From Nitrospirota bacterium (GTDB lineage: Bacteria > Nitrospirota > Thermodesulfovibrionia > Thermodesulfovibrionales > Magnetobacteriaceae), in assembly GCA_015233485.1 (NCBI GenBank), contig JADFXO010000006.1, positions 1-30,043 of the forward strand: a DNA stretch of 30,043 nt, given 5' to 3'. Shown in pieces: positions 14,805 to 21,540 of the stretch (its first letter is position 1; every line of letters starts with the position of its first letter). The notes beneath the pieces were generated by a model. It searched no databases. It had not been told where the DNA came from and worked only from the letters and a program-made list of their open reading frames with translations. The translations under genes and the position numbers were made by a program.

Positions 14805-14967
14805 AACACCCTCTCTGTAATCCAAGCCACCCTTTTCTGGAGTAAACTTTATGGACATCATAAATCTATTCAATTTCAACACCAATACAAAGCTGCTGAC
14901 ACACAAGCAACCGGAGCATCCTTCGACGGGCACAGGATGATTCGATTGTTATAGAAATCTTCTTACT

Positions 14968-15041
14968 TCTATGATTGCATTTTATTTCTATGACTACATT
15001 CCACTTCTACGTCTACATCTTACCTCTACGTCTACATTTTG
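14968..15041. repeat. Four degenerate 18-19 bp tandem repeats
   Basis: Units read TTCTATGATTGCATTTTA, TTTCTATGACTACATTCCA, CTTCTACGTCTACATCTTA and CCTCTACGTCTACATTTT. The block ends 24 bp from the 3' end of tRNA-Pro. No coding sense is apparent. Confidence 0.8.
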
Positions 15042-15064
15042 GGATAAATCATCTAACTATGAAA

Positions 15065-15139
15065 TCGGGGCGACCCGATTTGAACGGGCGACCACTCGCA
15101 CCCCAAGCGAGTGCGCTATCCAGGCTGCGCTACGCCCCG
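15065..15139 (-). tRNA. tRNA-Pro (anticodon GGG)
   Basis: The minus-strand sequence folds as a complete cloverleaf. The acceptor stem is CGGGGCG paired with CGCCCCG, with discriminator A. U8-A9 is followed by a GCGC D-stem. The anticodon arm CTCGC-TTGGGGT-GCGAG gives GGG for Pro codons CCC/CCU, and the T-arm is GCCCG-TTCAAAT-CGGGT. C1-G72 is a usual feature of bacterial tRNA-Pro. The 3' CCA is not encoded, so it must be added by the CCA enzyme. It lies 10 bp after merR and is probably co-transcribed with it. Confidence 0.96.
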
Positions 15140-15149
15140 TTATTTCTTT

Positions 15150-15575
15150 TCATTTTCTTAGTATTAACTGGAGTTCTCTCAGGTGTGACTTTATTTTTTC
15201 TATTCGCTGCATTGCCGCTGCCCCTGCGGCGGCTTCCGGTTCTTTTGTGTCAACTATATCAACGGCCGCTTCAACGTCAACATCGCCTTCAAACTTGCCA
15301 GACAGTCTCTTTCTCACTCCTTCTATCGTAAAGCGCTCGTCGTACAGGAGCCTCTTTATCTCCATCAGCATCTCTATATCTTTCTTCTGATACATCCGCT
15401 GCTTGGATTTGCCCTTGCGGGGTTTTAGAAAACCAAACTCTGTCTCCCAATACCTCAGCACATACGGTTCAAGGCTGGTTATCCGGCTGACCTCCCCTAT
15501 TTTATAAAAGAGCTTGTGCGGGGCATCTTCTTTTTTGGCTTTTCTGCCCGATTCTGCGGCTTGAGGCTTTATCAT
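15150..15575 (-). CDS. MerR-family transcriptional regulator (ihfA-linked type)
   Basis: The product is 141 residues. A winged-helix MerR domain occupies ~22-95: YKIGEVSRITSLEPYVLRYWETEFGFLKPRKGKSKQRMYQKKDIEMLMEIKRLLYDERFTIEGVRKRL read in pieces. The characteristic RYWE...L.P.......R.Y...D signature is present. The C-terminal ~45 residues are acidic and Ala-rich, ending in a short coiled coil (MQRIEKIKSHLRELQLIL), with no Cys/His metal site visible, so the effector is unknown. It starts 6 bp after ihfA. The order ihfA-merR-tRNA-Pro is a familiar conserved cluster in delta-proteobacteria-like genomes. It is most likely transcribed from the ihfA promoter. Confidence 0.93.
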   Translation of the reverse strand: MIKPQAAESGRKAKKEDAPHKLFYKIGEVSRITSLEPYVLRYWETEFGFLKPRKGKSKQRMYQKKDIEMLMEIKRLLYDERFTIEGVRKRLSGKFEGDVDVEAAVDIVDTKEPEAAAGAAAMQRIEKIKSHLRELQLILRK

Positions 15576-15581
15576 TGAATT

Positions 15582-15854
15582 TTACTCCACTGCTGCCTTT
15601 AATTGGTTACTAGGCCTGAAGGTCACGACTGTCCTCGGCGTAATCTCAATGTCTTCGCCTGTCTTGGGATTGCGCCCCCTGCGCGAACGTTTCTTTCTTA
15701 CGTTAAAAGTCCCAAACCCGGAGACCTTTATTGACTCGCCATCTGCAAATGTCCTTTTCATGGCATCAAGGATTGTCTCTATGATCTCCTCGGACTCCTT
15801 TTTCGGAAGGCCGACATTCTCAAACAACGAGTTTATTATATCTGCTTTTGTCAT
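15582..15854 (-). CDS. ihfA: Integration host factor subunit alpha (HU/IHF family)
   Basis: The product is 90 residues, the usual size. It has the HU/IHF signature: N-terminal helices (MTKADIINSLFENVGLPKKES), the dimer region VSGFGTFNVRKKRSRRGRNPKTGEDIEI, and the DNA-wrapping beta-arm ending RTVVTFRPSNQLK. The arm motif GRNPKTGEDIEI, with Pro at the tip, introduces DNA kinks. The sequence is closer to IHF-alpha than to HU, and linkage to merR supports ihfA. It bends DNA to help recombination, replication initiation and sigma54 promoters. Its ATG overlaps the stop of an eight-codon leader ORF (15851-15877) that repeats its own first codons. Confidence 0.93.
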   Translation of the reverse strand: MTKADIINSLFENVGLPKKESEEIIETILDAMKRTFADGESIKVSGFGTFNVRKKRSRRGRNPKTGEDIEITPRTVVTFRPSNQLKAAVE

Positions 15855-15877
15855 GCTATCACACCTGCTTTTGTCAT
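15851..15877 (-). other. Eight-codon leader ORF overlapping the ihfA start
   Basis: On the minus strand an ORF reads MTKAGVIA and stops at TGA, which overlaps the ihfA ATG as ATGA. The 13 bases ATGACAAAAGCAG occur both here and at the ihfA start, 23 bases apart, so this is a local duplication of the ihfA beginning. Whether it is translated is unknown. Confidence 0.5.
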
Positions 15878-15948
15878 GTTATTATGTCTGATCCCCTCTG
15901 TTTTTATACCCGTCCTCGTCTTTTATGCCTGATCCGATAGGGTTTCCT

Positions 15949-15977
15949 ATTCTAACAAATCATATATTTAATGTCAA
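15949..15977 (-). promoter_or_regulatory. Strong sigma70 promoter of ihfA-merR-tRNA-Pro
   Basis: On the minus strand a perfect TTGACA (15977-15972), a 17-bp spacer and TAGAAT (15954-15949, five of six) lie ~95 bp upstream of ihfA. It is the best promoter match in the window. It begins just beyond the surA-like stop. Confidence 0.75.
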
Positions 15978-15994
15978 GAATTATTTAAAGTATT

Positions 15995-16951
15995 TTATAG
16001 AATTATTTTAATAAGGTGCTTTTCTTTAAGGGATTTTATCCAATCCTTATATACCCGTTTGGCCTTCTCATCAAGCAGCTCCGCCCTGACCTCTGAAAAT
16101 AACTTTTCATCTGTGTCTATTGACCTTTTATCAAGCAACTGGACTATGTTAAACCCTCCTGGCGTGAGAAAAATCCTGCTTATATCGCCCTCTTTCATCC
16201 CTTCCACTATAGGGAGCAGCTCCTTAGACATCTCCTCCGCGCTCACATAGCCGAGGTCTCCGCCAGAGTGTGCGGTTGGGTCGTCTGAATATTGGGAGGC
16301 CATCGTCCTGAAATCGGCTCCCTTCATCAGGTGGCCATACACATCCTCTGCCTTTTTCTTTGCCAACAGATTCTCTTCCTTGTCGTCTTTTTTTGAGATC
16401 AAAATCAACCTCAACTTATACTTTAGCGGCCCCTTTGACAGCTTTGATGACTTGCTATGCTGGGCTACTTCGTCGTCAGTTACCATCACTTTTTCTGACA
16501 CAATCACATTTCCAACCTTTTGCAGAAGGATTTGGTCGTTCAGTCTCTTTCGATATTCATCAAATTCAAAGCCCTCTTTTTTGAGCGCATCTTTAAATTG
16601 TTCCTTTGTTAATGAGTACTTTTTCATCATATCTTCAATTGCCGCATCAACTTCCTTGTCGGATACACTTATGTGGGCGGACTCGGCGTACATCAACTGC
16701 AGCTTCACCTCAATCAATCTTTCAAGGAATTCTTTTTCGTATTTTTTCAGATAATCAAGGCGTTCTTTATTTGACATGCCCCTGACTTTGTCTTTGAGGT
16801 CAAACTCCATCGCCTTGTACAAGTCGCTCCATGTTATGACTTCCTTATCAATCAGGGCCACGATTTGATCAAGCATTATGGCCGACGATACTACGGGACT
16901 TACTAATATCAACCCCGCAAACGCTACCGCACACAGTATCGATTTGACCAC
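15995..16951 (-). CDS. SurA/PpiC-type periplasmic peptidyl-prolyl cis-trans isomerase
   Basis: I choose GTG 16951. It follows AAGGCGGG and places a clean signal peptide at the start (VVKSILCAVAFAGLILVSPVVSSA). The longer frame to ATG 17044 runs through a tandem-repeat block and has no signal-like start. The mature protein has a SurA N-terminal chaperone region (~25-150: ALIDKEVITWSDLYKAMEFDL, EKEFLERLIEVKLQLMYAESAHISVSD in parts). One parvulin/PpiC domain follows (~165-265: LILISKKDD, FRTMASQYSDDPTAHSGGDLGYV, FLTPGGFNIVQLLDK). E. coli SurA has two parvulin domains and is ~430 residues, so this 318-residue form is the shorter single-domain type. It should help fold outer-membrane proteins in the periplasm. 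Transcription is probably independent of the upstream glycosyltransferase gene. Confidence 0.88.
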   Translation of the reverse strand: MVKSILCAVAFAGLILVSPVVSSAIMLDQIVALIDKEVITWSDLYKAMEFDLKDKVRGMSNKERLDYLKKYEKEFLERLIEVKLQLMYAESAHISVSDKEVDAAIEDMMKKYSLTKEQFKDALKKEGFEFDEYRKRLNDQILLQKVGNVIVSEKVMVTDDEVAQHSKSSKLSKGPLKYKLRLILISKKDDKEENLLAKKKAEDVYGHLMKGADFRTMASQYSDDPTAHSGGDLGYVSAEEMSKELLPIVEGMKEGDISRIFLTPGGFNIVQLLDKRSIDTDEKLFSEVRAELLDEKAKRVYKDWIKSLKEKHLIKIIL

Positions 16952-17010
16952 AACACCCGCCTTATGTCCTCTTATGATAACCCTACCCCCTAATTGGCAG
17001 CGCACGCACA

Positions 17011-17061
17011 CGCCGCTTAAATCCCACCGCCGCTCAAATCCCACCGCCGTTTAAAGCCCAC
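17011..17061. repeat. Three 17-bp tandem repeats upstream of the surA-like gene
   Basis: Units at 17011-17027 (CGCCGCTTAAATCCCAC), 17028-17044 (CGCCGCTCAAATCCCAC) and 17045-17061 (CGCCGTTTAAAGCCCAC) differ at one to three positions. They lie 60-110 bp upstream of the chosen GTG start. They could be operator-like or a decayed minisatellite. Confidence 0.9.
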
Positions 17062-17151
17062 AAAATCATGCGGACTGTGAATGATGGCATAATTGTGATT
17101 AGAAAATCAATATTTATTTTAACTTATTGATAAAACTTGCCGGGTCAATAA

Positions 17152-19173
17152 TCACTTGGGCAGCAAACCCACTATAACGGGCTGTGTAATGGAAATCCAC
17201 TCATTTGAAGACCCCTTGTCAATGTCCGCCGTGATTGAAATCTCATCGTGCACGAATAGGCCGAGGTCTGCCACCCATTTATTCCATTGGCCGTACGGGG
17301 GTGTTTTTTTGTATGAAATCATGCCCTTGCCCTTTGTCCTGATGTTTAAGCGTATTGAGCTGTTGTTGCTGCTTGTCATTACAAACATAATCAGGTATGA
17401 AGGGCGTTGAACCTGTATTGGGTTGGATGATAATTTTCCCTCGCTGTTTCCATCCTGATTTCCTGAGCTAATAAAATAGTCTGAATATTGTCTGGGGAGG
17501 GCATCAATGGATTTATTGTACAGGGACCATGTTCCTGTATACCGCCATGCAGTATTGTCTATTTTTGATATGATGGCGGAGGTACTTTTTGCTTTATAGT
17601 AGATATTGTTTGGGCTGTGGTAAGTGTAGAGCGTACTTGTTACTATTTTTGAGAACGAGCTGTCATAACGGCCTATTTGCTCCAGATTAAACCTTCTGAC
17701 GGCAATTCCCCAGTAAAATCTTGTATAGTCGTCATTGTAGTCGAATACCTTAAAGACAATGTCCTGAGGTTCGGCAAACAGGGCCATGCCGAGTTTGTCT
17801 ATATCCTCAGAATTACCTAAAGTGGGCGAATAGATAGCAGACACATTATGATTAATGACTATTGAATTCATATATTGCACCCTATCCCTTTTCCCATATC
17901 CACCCATTTCATAGGCAACTAATTTGAGTGTGTAAAAAAGCGGCACTATTGCCAGAACAAGGGCGGCCAACCCTAAAACTCCCGCCTTATATCTGAGGGG
18001 TTTTATTTTTTTATATTTTTTAGATATTTTGTTGACTGCGGCCAGCGTTCCACTTACGGCGATAATCAGATAGAATGGCACGACACTGCTTAAGTTGCGC
18101 TCGAAGACGACCTTTTGGGCTGAGAAGAAGGTGTAATAGGCGGCAATCGGATAAAGCAGCACGATGATTGATACAAAATCCCTTCTCTTAAATAACCTGG
18201 CTGCTCCGAATACAAAACCGATAAACACGGGAGCCCCTATGGTTTGAAAGAAATACAGGAAATTATTTTTTATACCAAAGGTGCTATCTGCCGTCAATGA
18301 GCTGTGAGGTGGATGGATGCCGGAGTATTGGGCGTAGAGTGTACGCATACCGCCTATAAACTTATCGATGTGAAAAAAGGCGTAAGGCATTCCAACGAAC
18401 GCACCCGCCGCAATACCCGCAAATATGATACCTGTCAGCAATAAGTAGTTTGTATCTTTGGACGAAGTGGAGTTATTTTTATAAAAAACAATCGCAAACG
18501 GTACCGGCAGTAAAATAATCGATGTGGCCTTACACGCACAGGCCAGGCCGACAGCAAAGGCGGACAAAAAAACGAGCCGCTTTCTCACTGCCGTATTGAT
18601 GATAGTCAAATACGCCGCAATCAACCCAAGTAGCGTGAGGAAACTCTCAGGCCTTACGTAGTGGCTGTCCTGTACCAAAACAGGAACAAGCGCATAGAGT
18701 GCCAGGGTTATTATTGCGGCAGGGAATCCCCCACCCCTTAAGGCAATCAGGAATAAAAAAAAACCCGCAAGCGTACCCAGCATTGCCGAAAATCCCCTGA
18801 GTATCTTATATATGTCTCCGTTATCTTTAGTGAGCCACGCATGGGCGGTATAATAGAAATAGTCTGCATAGATAAAAGAAGAGAAATTATACTGGTCTTG
18901 TTTAAAATTGGGAGGTATCAGCATGGAACTCATCCAGTTTGTATCCATGCCGCCTGATACGCGCATCCACTCTACGGCCTTAACCGTGATGGACTCATCA
19001 AGAATCGAATACTGGCTGCGGTCGTTATTATAAACACGTATCCAGAAGGTAAAGACAAGGACAAGACATAACAGCAGGCCTTTTGCGACATTTATTGCCG
19101 GCATTGCCAGCATTCCCTGCAAGGCGGCACAAACAAACACACCATCAGCTTGTACCACCGCACATAGCTTCAC
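17152..19173 (-). CDS. GT39/ArnT-like membrane glycosyltransferase
   Basis: The product is 673 residues, polytopic, with about 10-12 membrane helices (first ~30-46; others include ~145-160, 185-190, 205-230, 250-270, 315-330, 340-360, 375-390, 410-430). After the first helix comes YSILDESITVKAVEWM, with Asp59-Glu60 in the place of the catalytic acidic pair of GT-C enzymes that use polyprenyl-phosphate sugars. The last ~230 residues form a soluble extracytoplasmic domain. It probably transfers a sugar to lipid or protein on the outer face of the inner membrane. It starts 27 bp after glgB, so it may be co-transcribed, but a role in glycogen metabolism is not implied. The start is uncertain: Met21 or Met24, the latter behind AGGGA, would also leave the first helix intact. 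Confidence 0.8.
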   Translation of the reverse strand: MKLCAVVQADGVFVCAALQGMLAMPAINVAKGLLLCLVLVFTFWIRVYNNDRSQYSILDESITVKAVEWMRVSGGMDTNWMSSMLIPPNFKQDQYNFSSFIYADYFYYTAHAWLTKDNGDIYKILRGFSAMLGTLAGFFLFLIALRGGGFPAAIITLALYALVPVLVQDSHYVRPESFLTLLGLIAAYLTIINTAVRKRLVFLSAFAVGLACACKATSIILLPVPFAIVFYKNNSTSSKDTNYLLLTGIIFAGIAAGAFVGMPYAFFHIDKFIGGMRTLYAQYSGIHPPHSSLTADSTFGIKNNFLYFFQTIGAPVFIGFVFGAARLFKRRDFVSIIVLLYPIAAYYTFFSAQKVVFERNLSSVVPFYLIIAVSGTLAAVNKISKKYKKIKPLRYKAGVLGLAALVLAIVPLFYTLKLVAYEMGGYGKRDRVQYMNSIVINHNVSAIYSPTLGNSEDIDKLGMALFAEPQDIVFKVFDYNDDYTRFYWGIAVRRFNLEQIGRYDSSFSKIVTSTLYTYHSPNNIYYKAKSTSAIISKIDNTAWRYTGTWSLYNKSIDALPRQYSDYFISSGNQDGNSEGKLSSNPIQVQRPSYLIMFVMTSSNNSSIRLNIRTKGKGMISYKKTPPYGQWNKWVADLGLFVHDEISITADIDKGSSNEWISITQPVIVGLLPK

Positions 19174-19200
19174 TGCTGCACTTCACCACTATTGTCTTGG

Positions 19201-21408
19201 CTATTGTTTTATTGGCTTTAGCAGCACAGCGCCCAGAGGCGGCAGCTGCAACGACAGAGAATATGGCCGGCCTTGCCACCATACGTGGTCAGCGTGAAAT
19301 CCGCCCCAGTTTCCCACATTGCCGCCCCAGTATATGTCAGCGTCGCTGTTTAACATCTCTTTATAATAACCCCCTACAGGGACACCTACTCGATAGTTCA
19401 GCCTTGGCACCGGTGTAAAGTTAAACGCACAGACCATAATATCGTCAGGGTCTTTCCCCTTCCTTATGAACGAGATAAGGCTGTTCTGGTAATCCGAGAA
19501 ATCTATCCACTCAAACCCATGGTGGCTAAAATCGACCTCATACAATGACTTTTCGTTCTTATAGAGCTCATTTAAATCCCTCACATACCTGAGGAGTTTC
19601 TGGTGCGGCTCGTAATCAAGCAGATGCCAATCGAGGCTGGTGTCGAAATTCCACTCCTTCCACTGGCCAAATTCGCTTCCCATAAACATAAGCTTTTTAC
19701 CTGGCTGCGCGTACATATATGTAAAGAGCAGCCTCAGGTTTGCGAATTTTTGCCACAGATCACCGGGCATTTTATCCAGCATCGAACGCTTTAAGTACAC
19801 GACCTCGTCGTGGGAAAAGACATTCACAAAATTCTCTGTAAAGGCATAGAGAAGGGCAAAGGTCAGGTTATTGTGATGGAATCTCCTGTGCACGGGGTCT
19901 TTCTGAAAATAGAGCAGTATGTCGTGCATCCATCCCATGTTCCATTTCAGGCTGAACCCAAGCCCGCCAATGTATGTAGGGCGCGAGACCATAGGCCATG
20001 CGGTGGATTCCTCGGCTATTGTCATCACACCCGGATGGTAGCCGTGTACCACCTCATTGAAACGCTTTAAGAAGGCAACCGCCTCAAGGTTTTCGTTGCC
20101 GCCGTACTGGTTTGGAACCCAGTCACCCGGTTTCCTCGAATAATCCAGGTAGAGCATAGAGGCAACCGCATCGACCCTAAGCCCATCGAGGTGATACTTG
20201 TCAATCCAGAACAAGGCGTTGGCTAACAGAAAATTTTGGACTTCGTTTCTGCCATAATTAAAAATCAGGGTTCCCCAGTCTCTGTGCTCGCCCTTGCGCG
20301 GGTCAGAGTGTTCATACAGGGCAGTCCCGTCAAAATATGAAAGGCCGTGAGAGTCCCTTGGGAAATGTGCGGGTACCCAGTCCATTATGACGCCGATTCC
20401 GTTTTCATGGCACTTGTCAACAAAATACATGAAATCGTCCGGGGTCCCATAGCGGCTCGTTGGGGCGAAATAACCCACCGGCTGATATCCCCACGACGCG
20501 TCGAGGGGGTGTTCCGTTAAGGGAAGCAGCTGAATATGGGTAAAATTATTGTCTCTTACGTAGGGGACTAATTTTTCCGCCAATTCACGATATGTCAGCC
20601 AGCGGTTGTCCGCTTCCGGCACCCTCATCCATGAGCTAAGGTGTACTTCGTATGTGCTTATAGGCGATTCAAGCCAATTAGTCTCGCGCCTTTTCGCAAT
20701 CCATTCGCCGTCATTCCACTTATATTTTTCTATGTTGTAAACAATAGAGGCGCTTTTTGGCCTGACCTCGGCATAAAACCCGTATGGATCAGACTTAGTT
20801 CCAATATAGTCCTGATACCTGCCCTTTACCTCAAACTTATAGACATCGCCCTCTGCCATCTCAGGGATAAACAATTCCCATATCCCGTGCATACCTCTTA
20901 TGCGCATGGGATTTGCCCTTCCATCCCAGTTGTTGAAATCCCCTACTACGCTAACCCTTATGGCATTAGGCGCCCATACAGCAAAAAACACGCCCTCAAT
21001 ACCGTTTATCTCCATTATGTGAGCGCCCAGTTTCTCGTACTTCTTATAATGTGTGCCCTCGTCCATCAAATGAAGGTCAAAATCGGTCAATACCGGCAGA
21101 AATATATATGGATCAATGAATTCACGCTTTCTGTCGTCTTCGTATGTGGCCCTAAATTTATAAGGAAATATCTCGGTTACCGTCTCCGCAATGACCTCAA
21201 AAAAACCTTCCTGCCGTATTTTTGTAGCGGCATATACTTTTTTAATCTCATCTGTCCTTACAACAAATAACTCCTTCACTCCCGGAAGAAATGCCCTTAT
21301 AACTATGGCGTCATTATTGTTGAACTTCGTAGGATGTGCCCCTAATACAGCAAATGGATCAGAGTGAACCGACTGTACTATCATGTCTATCTGCTCGTTA
21401 ATGTTCAT
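19201..21408 (-). CDS. glgB: 1,4-alpha-glucan branching enzyme
   Basis: The product is 735 residues, close to E. coli GlgB (728). It cleaves alpha-1,4 chains and re-attaches them by alpha-1,6 bonds during glycogen synthesis. An N-terminal N1-like domain and a CBM48 module (~115-210, VFFAVWAPNAIRVSVVGDFNNWDG) precede the GH13 barrel. Catalytic residues are Asp413 (DGLRVDAVASMLYLDYSR), Glu466 (AEESTAWP) and Asp534 (FSHDEVV), with spacings identical to E. coli Asp405, Glu458 and Asp526. The C-terminal beta-domain is complete. GAGGAGGCA lies just upstream of the ATG. It is third in the operon after malQ and glgX. The 132-bp gap to glgX carries short GTCAGTTAYC repeats. Confidence 0.97.
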   Translation of the reverse strand: MNINEQIDMIVQSVHSDPFAVLGAHPTKFNNNDAIVIRAFLPGVKELFVVRTDEIKKVYAATKIRQEGFFEVIAETVTEIFPYKFRATYEDDRKREFIDPYIFLPVLTDFDLHLMDEGTHYKKYEKLGAHIMEINGIEGVFFAVWAPNAIRVSVVGDFNNWDGRANPMRIRGMHGIWELFIPEMAEGDVYKFEVKGRYQDYIGTKSDPYGFYAEVRPKSASIVYNIEKYKWNDGEWIAKRRETNWLESPISTYEVHLSSWMRVPEADNRWLTYRELAEKLVPYVRDNNFTHIQLLPLTEHPLDASWGYQPVGYFAPTSRYGTPDDFMYFVDKCHENGIGVIMDWVPAHFPRDSHGLSYFDGTALYEHSDPRKGEHRDWGTLIFNYGRNEVQNFLLANALFWIDKYHLDGLRVDAVASMLYLDYSRKPGDWVPNQYGGNENLEAVAFLKRFNEVVHGYHPGVMTIAEESTAWPMVSRPTYIGGLGFSLKWNMGWMHDILLYFQKDPVHRRFHHNNLTFALLYAFTENFVNVFSHDEVVYLKRSMLDKMPGDLWQKFANLRLLFTYMYAQPGKKLMFMGSEFGQWKEWNFDTSLDWHLLDYEPHQKLLRYVRDLNELYKNEKSLYEVDFSHHGFEWIDFSDYQNSLISFIRKGKDPDDIMVCAFNFTPVPRLNYRVGVPVGGYYKEMLNSDADIYWGGNVGNWGGFHADHVWWQGRPYSLSLQLPPLGAVLLKPIKQ

Positions 21409-21429
21409 TCATTGCCTCCTCGTCTCTAT

Positions 21430-21463
21430 GTCAGTTACCGGGTCAGTTATCGTCAGTTACCGG
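21430..21463. repeat. Three GTCAGTTAYC repeats in the glgX-glgB gap
   Basis: GTCAGTTACC, GTCAGTTATC and GTCAGTTACC occur at 21430, 21442 and 21452. They may be a regulator-binding array for glgB or a simple slippage repeat. Confidence 0.7.
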
Positions 21464-21540
21464 TTAACGGTTCAACACAAAACCATCTCATGTGCATAAT
21501 ACCCTATAAGACAATATTATGTCAATATAGCTTATATATA

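Larger units (their letters stand above)
14657..15064. other. Gene-free stretch with repeats
   Basis: No convincing gene is present. It holds palindromic repeat copy C and a block of degenerate ~19-bp repeats at 14968-15041. A 29-codon plus-strand ORF at 14851-14940 (MDIINLFNFNTNTK...) has no recognisable similarity and no good ribosome-binding site. Confidence 0.6.

Noticed and set aside
14651..14954. Small plus-strand ORFs in the repeat-rich gap
   Set aside because: They run through the palindromic repeats and have no family resemblance or ribosome-binding site.
16952..17044. Extended N-terminus (31 residues) of the SurA-like protein
   Set aside because: It crosses a 17-bp repeat block, has no signal-like sequence and would bury the signal peptide. 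The GTG at 16951 has a better upstream site.
20641..21270. 209-codon plus-strand ORF inside glgB
   Set aside because: Antisense shadow of the branching enzyme N-terminal region, with no start signal.
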